From contig JAQFVV010000021.1 in NCBI GenBank assembly GCA_028023455.1, positions 8,584,853-8,648,852 of the forward strand: a stretch of 64,000 nucleotides of DNA. The letters run 5' to 3'. Positions 12,366 through 23,104 of this stretch are shown here, one piece after another. The translations under genes were made by a program, and so were the position numbers. The notes below the pieces were generated by a model, which saw only the letters and a program-made list of their open reading frames with translations, was not told where the DNA came from and made no database searches. Position 1 is the first letter of the stretch, and each line of letters starts with the position of its first letter. The DNA is from Epiperipatus broadwayi. Lineage: Eukaryota > Onychophora > Udeonychophora > Euonychophora > Peripatidae.

Positions 12366-13105
12366 TATTAACTAGTTTAGCTTTAAGCTTATAAATATAT
12401 ATTGTGTGTATGTTATGGTTATTATGTAATACTAAGGCTTTGTATAGAATGCATAAATGTTTTATAGAATGTCTATTAATTTTTGGCTAAATATAATATA
12501 AGCAATACAATTGAGATACTCTTTAATAAATTAAAAGATGTGAAAATTAAGCTAATTAAAAATTTGATACACAACAAAGATGAGAAAATTGTTTTATCAT
12601 AAATGATTTATAAGATTCAAAATGAAAAAATCTGCTTTGTGAGTACATTTTGATAATTTTATAATGAAAATGGTAAAATAAAAAAGTATGCACTATTGAT
12701 GTGTATTTTGACTGTAGTGACTTGAAATAATAAAAGAAATAAGTATTTGAGAACAGATAAGTAACAATTTTTCTAAGGCAAAACATATATAGTAATCTAT
12801 ACAATATCTAGAAAATGCATAAAGGTAATTTTATTTTATGCTATGATTTGGTAGCTTTAAACATTCTATAGAATATTAAGGCATTGATTATAATGCTTTA
12901 GTTTTAAGGATATATATATATACATATTGTAACCTTTCTATTTTTTGTTACATCATTATATGGTTGTAACTAATGGTCAATTTTAATAAAAAATTTAAAT
13001 TTTATATAATGATTAATAAAAAAAACTTGTTTGTTAATTTGTAGGAGAAGTTAAAATACATTGTTTCTTTAGTGTTAAATTTAAATTAACTTTCTTTAAA
13101 TCAAT
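12366..13105. other. AT-rich stretch, nothing recognised
   Basis: No gene, RNA or element boundary seen. The ORF at 12556-12804 on the minus strand is an aromatic-rich chance translation. Confidence 0.5.
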
Positions 13106-13117
13106 ATAATCTATTTA

Positions 13118-13435
13118 TAAACAAGGCAAAACTCTCCATAGAGCAGTGCTACCCTGTGCCAACCACAGTAATCAATGGATGCCAGAAGGCTTGTGCATAA
13201 AATCCCTATCTAATGCCTACTCATCCAATATCCCCAGACTAGTTTCTGGCTTGTGGCTTTCATCAGTGAGGAGCTTTGAATCTGAGAGCACTGCACCTAG
13301 ATCTTAGGATCTAATGCAACCCTCCAGCAAACACCTTTTATCTCTACTTAACTATAAAACTATGAGAATAAAATTGAAAACACAAAAGTATTTTCAATCT
13401 AAGCTCAATATCCTATAAGAGATGGTGATCATGTG
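13118..13435 (-). mobile_element. Family A ribozyme element with 12-bp target duplication
   Basis: Flanked by perfect 12-bp direct repeats ATAATCTATTTA (13106-13117 and 13436-13447). On the minus strand it contains in order the GATTGCATTAGATC-like body, the CAGTGCTCTCAGA leader, a hammerhead-like fold (13223-13281), TTGGATGAGTAGGC and the tail with GCATCCATTGATTACTG and GGAGAGTTTTGCCT. The other end (13418-13435) carries GATGGTGATCATGTG, which is the terminal tail of this family in the opposite orientation, so this is a head-to-head insertion with a very short partner. No ORF and no poly(A). Confidence 0.8.
13223..13281 (-). ncRNA. Hammerhead-like ribozyme, family A copy 1
   Basis: Minus strand: outer stem I ATTCAA/TTGGAT (6 bp with wobbles), inner stem I CTCCTCA/TGGGGA, core CUGAUGA, a weak stem II (AGC against GCC, one mismatch), GAAA, palindromic stem III ACUAGU, cleavage-type GUC. 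The core is intact, but positions 10.1-11.1 are A and A instead of the usual G-C, and one stem II pair is broken. Probably decayed. Confidence 0.55.
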
Positions 13436-13447
13436 ATAATCTATTTA

Positions 13448-14089
13448 CATTATAAATTTGAAATAAAATTGTGCTATTTATTTAAAATAAAAATAAATAA
13501 TTAAAACCTTCTAAGATAGTCTTAAATCAGTAGTTACAATGATTAAAGTTAATATTTTATAATTATTAATAATCAAATTAAAAATTTCTATTTATTTATT
13601 GTCTTAAAACCATTTAATTTATGACAAAATAAATGAAAAGTGAGATGAGTGATAATGTGTGCATCCACCCATTCATTTAATAATAAATTGAATTTACTTC
13701 CTGACATATATTTTAAAAAATTATTGATTATAAGTAATAAATGTTTTAATTATATCAATTTTATTAAAAAATTACTAAATTTAATAGTTATCATAATAAT
13801 GTAAATTATAAGTTTTATGTATCAAAATTTAAGTTTAAACTAAGAGAATATTATTATTAAAAGATAAACTTAAATGTTTCTTTATTAAAATTAAGAAAAT
13901 ATTAATTTCATAATATTAGTAAAAAGTATAGACAAATTCATTAATATTTATTTTGTGCCAGATGTATGGAAGTAATTAACCAATCAGATATTGTGAATTT
14001 TTTTCTATAAATATAGAATTAGCAAATAAGAAGGGGAAAAGAAAAAAATTTTCAATAAATAAATTATATTTTTTGTCTTAAAATTTTAA
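13448..14089. other. AT-rich stretch, nothing recognised
   Basis: A/T-rich unique-looking DNA with no gene or repeat that I can connect to others. Confidence 0.5.
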
Positions 14090-14099
14090 GTATAAATTT

Positions 14100-14407
14100 T
14101 CCTTTAAGCATTTCATCATCAGATTTTCAATAGGATGGATGGTTGAAGAGTTGGAGTGTGGAGTAGATTGAAGCCTGTCCATTAAAGTATGAGGATTGGC
14201 TATCTTAATATATATCTGAGCACTTATGGCATATATGTGTGGAGATGGTAATCTGGACCAACTGATGATTGCTGGTTTAGCATGAAATACATACATTGGT
14301 GATTATTTATCTTTTCAACATATATGTGTTCAAGTGTATCAGTGTTATGAGATAGTGTGGAGAGTGGTGGAGTGTGTGAAAGTCTGTGCTCATATAGTGT
14401 ATATATT
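14100..14407 (+). mobile_element. Family T ribozyme SINE, single copy
   Basis: A 308-bp copy of the family seen twice at 34194-35141. Possible target duplication GTATAAATTT (14090-14099 and 14408-14417), perfect but AT-rich. Order: head with CATCATCAGATTTTCA, a conserved 130-bp body, the hammerhead fold (14247-14307), then a tRNA-like segment with TATGAGATAGTGTGGAG and a degenerate B box (GTCTGTGCTCA). In the sister copy the B box is GAGTTCAAATCCC. Probably a non-autonomous, tRNA-related retroelement. Confidence 0.65.
14247..14307 (+). ncRNA. Hammerhead-like ribozyme, family T copy 1
   Basis: This is the copy with both core strands intact: CUGAUGA at 14262-14268 and GAAA at 14284-14287. Stem II is UGCU/AGCA with loop GGUUU. 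Stem I has an inner CCAA/UUGG helix and an outer GGUAAUC/GAUUAUU helix separated by an internal loop, the usual type-I layout. Stem III is short (UA/UA), and the base at 16.1 is C where U is expected, so cleavage may be lost in this copy. Sister copies have U there. Confidence 0.65.
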
Positions 14408-14417
14408 GTATAAATTT

Positions 14418-15196
14418 ATTGTAATCATATTATTTTAATCTAAAAGTAATAATAATAGCTCATAAAAAACATGAGATATATCTTAAGAAATTTATTTATT
14501 AATTTCACTAGAAATAAAAAAACAAACTATCCTCATTGGTATAATATAGGAGCTGACTATAAACTTATGGCAATAAAAGAAAGCAAAATTTCATCCAAGG
14601 AGATAAAAAAATATATTTTCATAAAAAACCTTTCCGATTATTAGACCATTTTGCCTACAGAAAATGCAAAGAAGACATAAGAAATTCATTTTTATTAATT
14701 TTCATATGCAGGATAAGAGAACATTTTCTACTATGATAAAAATGGTTACTTCTATTTGTTAAAAATATGGACCAGATATAAATTTATTAGTAACTTTATT
14801 AGGATGACAATAGCCTAAAAGAAGATATAGTGCAGACTAATTTTTATTAAAAGTTTATCTATTATTTGTAATATCTCCAGCAATGCCAAATCAATAAACA
14901 GAAGAGACACTTGTTTCGCCATTTCTAAAAAATGGATGATATAGGAGGCAATTTGCATACATTTGCATATAACTAATAATCTGAAAAGTCTATGAATATG
15001 GAGCAACAAGGGCTCTGAAAGCGCTAAGTCTGTAAATCAGAATATATATACAAAAGCCTACAAATTATTACATAAAAAGTTTCACCACAACGCATCAGCG
15101 TATTATTAATTTAAGTATTAGTAATTGTATTAACCTATTAAATATGAATTATTTAGAGGAGAACTCTAAAACTTTATAATTCTACTAGGAATCAAA
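14418..15196. other. AT-rich stretch, nothing recognised
   Basis: No gene or known element. The minus ORF at 14815-15009 shows no recognisable domain. Confidence 0.5.
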
Positions 15197-15211
15197 AAAA
15201 CTGGATTGAAC

Positions 15212-15508
15212 ACAGATACTAAACTCTCCATACAGTAGTTCCACCAGTGAAAGAGAGTAATCAATGGGTGCAAGAAGGTTTGTATACAAAATTCCTATCA
15301 AGTGTCTACTCATCCAATATCCTCAGACTAGTTTCCAGTTTGTGGCTTTCATATTGGATGAGTAGGCATTAGATAAGGATTTTATAAACAAACCTTTTTG
15401 CATCCATTGATTATTCTGCCTTGCACTGGTGGTGCTACTGTATGGAGAGTTTAGCCTCTGTGTAAATAGCTTGTGGAAGCATAAAGAATGGTAATCAAGT
15501 AATGTTTT
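15212..15508. mobile_element. Family A palindromic composite with 15-bp target duplication
   Basis: Two truncated family A copies head to head. A minus copy (15212-15350) reads from within the ribozyme core (ATGAAAGCC) out to GGAGAGTTTAG. A plus copy (about 15351-15508) starts at ATTGGATGAGTAGGC and runs to the long tail GTAATCAAGTAATG. Flanks are AAAACTGGATTGAAC (15197-15211) and AAAACTGGATTAAAC (15509-15523), a 15-bp duplication with one change. The two copies meet inside the ribozyme sequence, so no complete ribozyme is left. The left end is short-tailed, the right end long-tailed. Confidence 0.85.
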
Positions 15509-15523
15509 AAAACTGGATTAAAC

Positions 15524-15827
15524 TTGAAGAGACAAAATTTATACATTTATGTCAAATGGGTTCTCATATTGACCAAACATAACTTTTTTATTTATGTAAA
15601 CAAGTCACTATTTGATCAATTAATAATGTAACTATTGTCTCCTCATGACATTTTGCTACTTAAATATTATTTAACTTTTAAAAAATTGACCACATAGTGG
15701 AGGAAAATAATATTTTTCAACTTTTTTTTAGCAGTAGACACAGAAATATTTGTCAAGGAATCTCTCAGATACACCATAATATGTCTAAAAATACACATGT
15801 CATGATAAAATGTTAAAGTTTATAAAA
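15524..15827. other. AT-rich stretch before the LTR element
   Basis: No gene recognised; ends at the TTATC target duplication (15828-15832) of the LTR retrotransposon. Confidence 0.6.
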
Positions 15828-15832
15828 TTATC

Positions 15833-16517
15833 TGTGATGTACTTGATTTAATGTAACTTATGAGAAACAAACAAATACACCCAATTCAAGTAACTATTAC
15901 TCTCTTGCATAAAATTAAGATATCCCACTTACAGATACAAGATTTTATTAGTATGAAAAATAACAATCATTTATAAACAGAATTATCATTAGTTCTACTA
16001 GCACCTGTAAGGCTTGCAAAAATAATAATAAGACAGGTATAGTCTGTATAATTACCCTAGGTCGGTCTTTGGTACCTTCAAACCCGAATATCTGGTTCTC
16101 CTCCCATCGTTGGTCCTGTTCTGAATTCGTGCTACACTTAAGTCTCTCAGAAAATCAGGACTGACACTAATCTGTCCTTTCTCTGCTAGATTATATCTAC
16201 TCTTTGTTCTATTGTTTATTTTTTATCAATTTTAATCACCAAATTATTCTGGGCTTATTTCTGAACTAATTAATTAAATTGTTCTTTACCTTTTTAATCC
16301 TTCATTTAATTAATTATTTAATTGGATCTTCCATCTTGTTTTACACTTTGCTTTTTATACAATATCTATATGAAAAACCATTTGTAATTTCTAATTTTCA
16401 TTTTTATTAAATCAACTCGTTTACTTTCACATGTAATTATTTAACACTTTTTAACTTCTGGAGTACACACAGTTTCAAACATATTTTCTTAATATTAATC
16501 ATACTACAAACATAACA
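15833..16517 (-). repeat. 3' LTR of gypsy element
   Basis: 685 bp. Pairs with 20418-21097. The element is on the minus strand, so this is the 3' LTR: TGTTATG at its 16517 end and CATCACA at its 15833 end, giving the usual TG...CA termini. Confidence 0.92.
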
Positions 16518-16532
16518 ATTCCTCCCCCACTC
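16518..16532 (-). promoter_or_regulatory. Polypurine tract of gypsy element
   Basis: On the minus strand AGTGGGGGAGGAAT directly precedes the 3' LTR start TGTTATG. It is the expected purine-rich plus-strand DNA primer site in the expected place. Confidence 0.85.
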
Positions 16533-16554
16533 CAGAAGTTATGGTTTATCCATC

Positions 16555-16974
16555 TTATGCATATTCTTTTAAGTACAAAGGTCTTCTTTTACATCGTATT
16601 GGTCTAGGTGATTTTCTCTTTTCACTCTGTATTTTATCTTCTTCTACCACATCGTCTTGGATGTCGGTCAGTAGCATCTGTTTATCTGAATTCTTTTCAT
16701 TTGCATGTTGGAACTGCTGAAACATGTCTAGTTGTATGTCATCTTCACTTTTACAAATATGATTTTTGTGATGTTTATATATATTTCCATTTTCGCCTTT
16801 AATATCATAAATTTGCTTTGATCGCGCCCATTCAATTTTTTCATTAACCCATTGTTTACGTAGTATATCTCTGAATATTACCATGTCTCCAATGTTAAAG
16901 TTTTTCACTGGGTCTTGATTATATTTATATATATGTGTATCAGGTCGCAAAAAATCTAAATTAGTTCGTATTTT
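16555..16974 (-). pseudogene. Integrase C-terminal region (gypsy pol end)
   Basis: Same frame as the integrase core but separated from it by an in-frame TAG at about 16975-16977. It reads FLRPDTHIYKYNQDP, then FNIGDMVIFRDI, WVNEKIEWARSKQIYDIKG and HKNHI. This is the small all-beta C-terminal domain of gypsy integrases (the region of the GPY/F motif) that binds DNA. The rest is acidic and then Arg/Lys-rich to the stop. I see no chromodomain. Confidence 0.8.
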
Positions 16975-17685
16975 CTAACCGAATAACATTTCAGCTGGCG
17001 ATTTTCCAGTCGTTGTTGATGGAATTATGTGTTGATACATCATGAATTCCTGTAAGACATTTTTCACATCCGTATTTTTGTTTTTTTTTAAATATTTCTT
17101 CACTTGCCCTACCGTGTTTTCCGCCAAACCATTTGATTCAGGGTGATAAGAGGCTGTAAATACATGTTTGATGTCCCATTTTCCAAATTGTATTTTTAGT
17201 TCCTCACTCGCAAATCCAGTTCCATTGTCAATGTTGATTACTTGTGGAAATCCATGTATATAAAATATGTCTGTTAAACATTTTATTGTTTCATTTGCAC
17301 TCGTATTTTTAACCTCATGACATTCTATCCATTTAGAGAAAGCATCAATTAAAATTAAATAATTTCTTCCCTCTATTGGATCCGCATGGTCTATATGCAG
17401 TCTTTGCCATGGATATATTGGTTTAGGCCAAGAATAATATTCTTTATTCGGCAGAGCTATTTCAGATTTACATTTATCACATTTCTTAATATACTTTTCA
17501 ATATCATTACTTATCTGTGGCCACCAAACATAACTCTGAGCTAGAGCTTTAGCTCGCACAATGCCTGGGTGCCCCTGATGCAAAAGTTCTAGAACTTTCA
17601 TTCTTCTTATAGGAGGTATAATTACTCTGTCTCCCATATTAATACACCCTTTACAGACCGACAATTGGTCTCTATTGACCCAAAA
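16975..17685 (-). pseudogene. Integrase zinc-binding and catalytic core (gypsy pol)
   Basis: The zinc-binding HHCC domain is visible as LLHQGHPGI followed by KKCDKCKSE. The catalytic core follows: LHIDHAD (first Asp), INIDNGTGF (second Asp) and YHPESNGLAENTV (catalytic Glu), so the D,D35E-type triad is present. The region is open for 229 codons, is preceded in frame by a TGA (about 17685) linking to the RNase H part, and ends at a TAG. The function would be insertion of the cDNA into the genome; the interrupted frame makes it inactive. Confidence 0.9.
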
Positions 17686-18048
17686 TCACATTGCTAAATT
17701 TTCAGGTTTTTTATTAGGCCAACCTTTGCTTATCCATTTCCTAAGCAATGCATACCCGTCATTTTCATTTGTCCATGTCTGAACTACTTTACTATTTATG
17801 ACTTGTGATTTCATATTGTCAATATGATTAACTTCCACATCAGTTTCATAGTTGTCATTATTTTTGGGCACTCTGGATAGAGTGTCCACATGAGAAATTA
17901 TCTTTCCTTTTTGATATTTTAGATTGAAATCATAAGCAGTAAGTGTATTAGCCCATCTGAGCATGCATGGACTTAAATGCTCTGGCATCGGATGATCTAT
18001 TCCTATAATCCCTAACAAAGGTTTGTGATCTGTTACTAATTCAAATTT
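17686..18048 (-). pseudogene. RNase H C-terminal part and linker (gypsy pol)
   Basis: Same frame as the preceding RNase H piece after one in-frame TGA (18049-18051): FELVTDHKPLLGI, then LRWANTLTAYDFNLKYQKGK and HVDTLSR. TDHK and HVDTLSR are the last RNase H blocks of Ty3/gypsy pol, with the Asp of HVD in the usual position. The stop is an isolated point mutation in otherwise conserved sequence. Confidence 0.88.
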
Positions 18049-18423
18049 TCATCCATAAATAAACTGGTGAAATTTTTTCACAGCAAACATAACTGCCAAA
18101 GCTTCGTTGTCCAGCTGACTATAATTTTTTTCAGCTTTAGACAAAGTCCGAGAAGCGTAAGCTACAGGACGCTCATGGCCATCTATTTGATGCGCTAAAA
18201 CTGCTCCAATTCCATATTGTGATGCATCTGTAGTAATTGTGATGTCTTTGTCATTATCAAAATGCACTAATAAGCTACTAGAGGTTAACAATTCCTTAAC
18301 TGCTTTAAATGCTTTTTCATGTTTGGTATTCCAAATCCATTTCTGATCTTTGCACAGCAGTTTGTATAGAGAAGTTGCGACCATCACTTTGTTTTTTAGA
18401 AAAGGTTCAAAAAAATTAATCAA
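18049..18423 (-). pseudogene. RT connection and RNase H N-terminal part (gypsy pol)
   Basis: Begins in the RT connection (FFEPFLKNKVMVATSLYKL, WNTKHEKAFKAVKELL) and runs into RNase H: TTDASQYGIGAVLAH with the first catalytic Asp, and QLDNEALAVMFAVKKFHQ with the catalytic Glu. It is in a different frame from the RT core at 18453-18854, so a frameshift lies between 18423 and 18453. Confidence 0.9.
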
Positions 18424-18452
18424 ACTTAGGAAAGCTTGAAGTTGCTTGACAT

Positions 18453-19460
18453 TTATTGGGCTTGAAACATCTTTGACTGCCCTAATTTTTTCAATGGACT
18501 TTTACCTTTTTCTGAAATATAATGGCCTAAAAATTTTAATTCTTCCATTTCCCAAACACATTTTTTAACATTTAATTTTACCCCTGCGTTATTTAGTTTT
18601 TTGCATACTTCCCAAATTTTACTTCTTAATTTCTCCAGTGATGTCGCAGCAATCAAAATGTCATCATAATATGGCATCACTCCTTCCAAGCCTTGTAATA
18701 TTGAATTTATTTTTGCTTGAAATATGTTTGGAGCTGATGTAATTCCAAAAGGGAGATGATTACATTTGAATAGTGCAAAAGGGGTCGTAATTGCCAATAA
18801 CCAAGCTGTATCATCCGTAACATTTAGTTGGTGATATGCCGAATTTAAATCCAATTTCGCAAAATTCTTTGCTTTAGCTAGATTACTGAGAATCTCTCAT
18901 ACATTTGGCACCAGGTAAGCTCCTTTATTAAAATACTTATTTACTGTTGTTCTATAATCTCCACACAGCCTAATTTTCCCATCTGGTTTTGTTAACACAA
19001 CAATTGGCGTGGCCCAATCTGCCTCTTCGATTGGGGATAACACATCTTTTTTAACTAACACTTCTATTTTTTTCCTCTACTAATTGCCTTTGGGCAAACA
19101 GTATTTTTCTCGGTTTACAAATAACCAGTTTAGCATTTTCATTTAAGTGCAAGTCAATGGGCTTTGATTTTATCAAACATAAATCTTCGGTAAATAAATT
19201 CGGATATAACTCTATCATTTCTTTTTCAACTGAGACCTTTTTAACTATATTAATTTTAATGCCTAAGTATTTAAACCAGTTTCTTTCTATTAATGGACTA
19301 ATATCTTTATCTACTATATATATATAGGTAATTTGTAGTTTTTATTTTTAAAACCAACTATTACTTTGGATTTCCCATTTAACTTAATCGGGTTCCCGTT
19401 TACATCTCTAATGTTAATGTTAGATTTCTGTATTTTAATCTGAAGGCTCTCTGTGGATAT
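18453..19460 (-). pseudogene. Reverse transcriptase core (gypsy pol)
   Basis: The open part (18453-18854) carries MDLNSAYHQL (motif A Asp), FKCNHLPFGITSAPNIFQ and PYYDDILIA (motif C, catalytic Asp pair), then LKFLGHYIS. The N-terminal RT blocks lie just upstream, with stops: a WATPIVVLTKPDGKIRLCGDYR-like block at about 18950-19020. Protease and RT share a frame. The YYDD form is less usual than YQDD or YLDD, and I take it as substitution in a dead copy or a clade variant. Confidence 0.9.
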
Positions 19461-19466
19461 TTTCCT

Positions 19467-19760
19467 TCACTTTTTCATGGATATTAAAGAAATTCCAGAG
19501 CCACTATCTATTTCCATTTGTATTCTTTTGTTACTTAACTTAATCTCTAGCATTAATTGATCCTGCTCATTTTTTAAGATATTTCTTTTAATTATTGATT
19601 TCCACGGTTTCTGATCTTTACCATATTCAGGTTTTCGTTTAGGTTTTTTGCACACTGCTGCTAAATGACCTTTGTCCCCACAGTTGTAACATTTTTCGTT
19701 CCTCCATTTGCAGCTTTTAGACAAATGACTACTTTTCCGCAACAAAAACATTTTATTTCG
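19467..19760 (-). pseudogene. Second zinc knuckle and protease start (gypsy)
   Basis: Reads SSHLSKSCKWRNEKCYNCGDKGHLAAVCKK (split here only by frame). The second CX2CX4HX4C knuckle is complete: CYNCGDKGHLAAVC. About 45 residues later comes MEIDSGSGISLIS, with the DSG active-site motif of the retroviral-type aspartic protease. It overlaps gag in the -1 frame. The shift falls in an A-run (GGAAAAGTAG at about 19733), where one A has probably been lost; a programmed -1 slip is possible but the site is not a canonical heptamer. Confidence 0.85.
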
Positions 19761-20320
19761 AAACTTTTCCCTTCTTTATCCTCCGTTCTATTTGAAAAAG
19801 CTAAAGCTTGTTCTACCATTGATTTGTATACTATTCCCTTTTGAATAGCATCTTCATATGTTATCTGAGTTTCAATTAATAATGATTGACACAATTTATT
19901 GTCCTTCATTCCCCATAATAACTGATCAATAAGAATTTGTTCCACAAAGTCGCTATATTCGCAATTCTTTTCTAATTGGTGTAGAACAATATCATATTCT
20001 TTAATCAATTCGAGTTTGGCTTGCTTGCGGTTCCTCAATTTTAACCTTGCTAAATACTTTGATGGTCTTGGGCTAAAATAATTTGTTAGTCTTTGAACCA
20101 GTTCATCGTAGTTACTACTATCCGTAACTTGTCCATTATACAATTTGCTTACTATTTCAATAACTTTTCTACCTGACAAACATAAGAACACTGCTACTTT
20201 CCTGTCATTTTCAATAATACTATTTAACTTAAAATAATTTTGTAATTGAAGCACATAAAAGGGCCATTCGTGTGGATTATCTATCCCAAATTCCGATATT
20301 TTAGCTTGTCCTATCGACAT
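19661..20320 (-). pseudogene. Gag capsid region of gypsy element
   Basis: 219 codons from ATG at 20320, about 100 bp inside the 5' LTR edge. It has the WPFYVLQLQNYFKLN block, AVFLCLSGRKV, FSPRPSKYLARLKLRNRKQ and LIDQLLWGMKDNKLCQSLL, typical of Mag-type gypsy capsids that assemble the retrotransposon particle and package RNA. The first zinc knuckle starts (CFCCGK) where the frame is lost; the rest of the knuckle continues in the neighbouring frame. The last ~20 residues of this ORF are therefore out-of-frame translation. Confidence 0.88.
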
Positions 20321-20392
20321 TTTAATTCCTTAATAACTCACCAACTCCTGAATTACTGTTCGGTGTACTTCTTTCATAAAGCTTGAAAAACA

Positions 20393-20414
20393 GGTTTTTT
20401 CCTGACTGTGCCAA
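20393..20414 (-). promoter_or_regulatory. Primer binding site of gypsy element
   Basis: On the minus strand TGGCACAGTCAGGAAAAAAC begins three bases after the 5' LTR end. The TGG start and position are those of a tRNA primer site. It resembles the TGGCGCAGTCGG-type sites of some gypsy elements, but I cannot assign the tRNA with confidence. Confidence 0.75.
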
Positions 20415-20417
20415 AAT

Positions 20418-21097
20418 TGTGATGTACTTGATTTAATGTTACGAGAAACAACCAAATACATCTAATTCAAGTAACTATTACTCTCTTGCATAAAATTAAG
20501 ATATCCCACTTAACAGATACAAGATTTTATTAGTATGAAAATTAACAATAATTTATAAACAGAATTATCATTAGTTCTACGAACGCCTGTAAGGCTTACA
20601 AAAATAATAATAAGACAGGTATAGTCTGTATAATTACCCTAGGTCAGTCTTTGGTACCTTCAGACCCAAATATCTGGTTCTCCTCCCATCGTTGGTCCTG
20701 TTCTGAATTCGCGTTACACTTAAGTCTCTCAGAAAATCAGGACTGACACTGACTTGTCTTTTTCCCGCTAGATTGTATCTACTTTTAGTTCTATTGTTTA
20801 TTCCTTATCCATTTTCAATCACTAAATTATTCTGGGATTATTTCTGAACTGATTAATTAATTGTTCTTTACATTTCTATTCCTTCATTTAATTAATTATT
20901 TATTTGGATATTCCATCTTGTTTCACACCTTGCTTTTTATAAAATCGATATATGAAAAACCATTTGTCATTTCTAATTTTCGTTTTTATTAAATCTACTT
21001 GTTTACTTTCACATGGAATTATTTAACACTTTTAACTTCTGGAGTACACACAGTTTCAAATGTATTTTCTTAATATTAATCATACTACAACATAACA
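20418..21097 (-). repeat. 5' LTR of gypsy element
   Basis: 680 bp, partner of 15833-16517, with TTATC duplicated immediately outside. Promoter and poly(A) signals should lie here, but I could not place a convincing TATA box in such AT-rich DNA. Confidence 0.92.
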
Positions 21098-21102
21098 TTA
21101 TC

Positions 21103-22000
21103 TAATAATTTTTCTTATCAAAAAACTTTTGAGAAGCCAATCAATTGAACATATTTTGGTATAATTCTAAATAAATTTTTAAACTTAAAACTAAAATATG
21201 CATAACAATGAATTTACTTTAGCTTCATGCAGTATTCTTATTAACAAAACAAATGTCAGAAAACAACTTCCTTATATAGAGTTGATTTATCAAGCATTGC
21301 TTCATTGATATTATTGTTTTTAATATTCGGTATCTGAATAATGTCCCTCTGTATGAAAGTGCAATTTTAATTCATTTAATAGACAGTTAAATAAACAATA
21401 ATTATTGAAACTTTAAAACTAATAACACCAACATGGCTTTGTACATTAACTAATATTATTCTTTTATTTATATAAAAAATAGCAAAAAAATAAATAAATA
21501 AATAAAACTTCAAAGCCATCTTCTCACAATGCCTGTACATACCTTTCTAAATTCTATTACATATTGACAATCTTTTTAATAAATTTCATTTTTAAATTCA
21601 TAAAATGCTCCTATAATAAAAAGTATATAAAGAATTTATGTTTTTAGAAGTGATTTTTTAAACTAGCCAAGAAAATAATTATATTTAAACTCATCCTGTC
21701 ATTCATTATTTGACTTAAATTAATGCTCCATGGCTACTGTGCCATTTTTAAAAGTATAAATCCTTTATTTTGATCATACTATAGATTCCATTCCATCAAT
21801 CATTAATGCAATCATTGAATATCCTATCCACTTCATCTCAGCTCATTTGGGACCACCTTTTAAGATAATGCAAAAGTTATTGGTGAGATAAACCCTAATA
21901 CACTTTTAATACTGTCCTATTTAATTTTTTTTTTCATCACAGTCTAGTTTTTGGTTGCTTTTTGCCATTCCTTAGTTTCTGCTACTTTTGGTCTACAGTA
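21103..22000. other. AT-rich stretch, nothing recognised
   Basis: No gene or repeat recognised between the LTR element and the family B relic. Confidence 0.5.
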
Positions 22001-22009
22001 ATAACCAGT

Positions 22010-22345
22010 AGCTGATTGTTTGTATGAAAGTTTGTGATGATGGTATATTAGTTCAATTATATAAGGGATTATTTTTACCTTTTGATATTAAAATGCCTTT
22101 TTAAAAAATCAATTTTTATTTAAACATTTTCAAATTGTCCAATTGTTAGTTTACTCTGAGAGGTTTGGGTAATTGGTGGAGTGTTAGACTTGGGGATTGG
22201 GAAGCCCTGGTGTTGATTTTGTCACTCATGGTTCTGGCACTCAAATTTCTTATGAACTCCTGACTAATGAAGTCATTACCATTTTTCATTGTTAATTTAT
22301 AACACAACATTTCAATGGTATTATTCTCACATCTTCAAATGTTGT
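22010..22345 (-). repeat. Degenerate family B element interrupted by tRNA-like insert
   Basis: On the minus strand 22297-22345 reads TTGAAGATGTGAGAATAATACC then ATTGAAATGTTGTGTT, the decayed hammerhead region of family B. The family tail (TTTGAAAATGTTTAAATAAA, and ACCATCATCACAAAC at about 22025) lies at 22010-22145. Between them about 140 bp are inserted that on the plus strand look tRNA-like: GGGTAATTGGTGGAGTGTTAGACTT, then CCTGGTGTTGATTTTG as degenerate A and B boxes. It is probably one SINE inside another. Confidence 0.5.
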
Positions 22346-23104
22346 TTTAACCAATGACTGCACTAGCATTGGAATCAACTACAGTTCTTTGGATTTAAGA
22401 ATATTGAATTTAAGATAATATTTTAGTCAGTTACACTATTATGTCATATCAGAGTAATGTATGCTAGTCTTAAGTAATAAATGGATGCTAGATGACATGT
22501 CACATGGAATTTTACAAGTCTAATTTGCTATATTGGCTTCCAAATTTATTACACCCTATGTATCTAACAACTTTAGACCATATAAAGTAATTCTTGTAAT
22601 TCGAATATTTAAGAGTCTTGAACCCAAATAATTTGCATGTAGTCATATATATCTGACATTAAGTGAAAATTTATTTATTTTGGTGATCTTGATGAAAGTC
22701 AAAAGTCAATAGGAAAAAACAAGTCTGTGATTTAAATGGGGCACTGATGTTCATTAATGGCTCATCAAAATAAATAGCTTTGAAGTAGAGTGGATTACTA
22801 CTTTTAATACAAAGCTGAAAATAAATTTTAAAAGTCATGTGACATGTTTTGTCTAATATAATTAACAACAACAATAATAATAAATTCATTTTATTCTATG
22901 AACTAAACATTAGATATAATACAATTATTTGAAAACTCTAAACAAAAAAAATATTGTGCAAGGAGTTGACATTTAAAATTTAATAAATTAAAAAATACCA
23001 AAAAAAAAAAAAAAAATCAACAAAGTGACAATTAACAAAAGGTCAGAAATATAATTTAAAAGATAAATATAAATGAATAAAAAAGTATTATGTACTGCAT
23101 AACC

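Larger units (their letters stand above)
15833..21097 (-). mobile_element. Ty3/gypsy LTR retrotransposon, complete but inactive
   Basis: A 5.27-kb element on the minus strand, bounded by perfect 5-bp duplications TTATC (15828-15832 and 21098-21102) and two LTRs of about 680 bp beginning TGTTATG and ending CATCACA. Internal order on the minus strand is gag, protease, RT, RNase H, integrase, the Metaviridae/Ty3-gypsy order. The gag and K02A2.6-like pol suggest the Mag branch. Coding sequence lies in three frames because of frameshifts and carries several in-frame stops. LTRs differ by roughly 5% in the 320 bp I compared by eye, so the insertion is not recent. There is no envelope-like ORF between integrase and the 3' LTR. 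Confidence 0.93.

Noticed and set aside
14105-14125. CTGATGATGAAA on the minus strand as a hammerhead core
   Set aside because: There is no room for stem II and the flanks do not pair. The real motif of this element is at 14247-14307.
16608-16802. Plus-strand ORF across the gypsy pol end
   Set aside because: It is a shadow of the minus-strand integrase C-terminal frame.
23000-23017. Poly(A) tail of LINE relic 1
   Set aside because: The A-run is on the plus strand while the LINE is on the minus strand, so it would be poly(T) in the element's sense.
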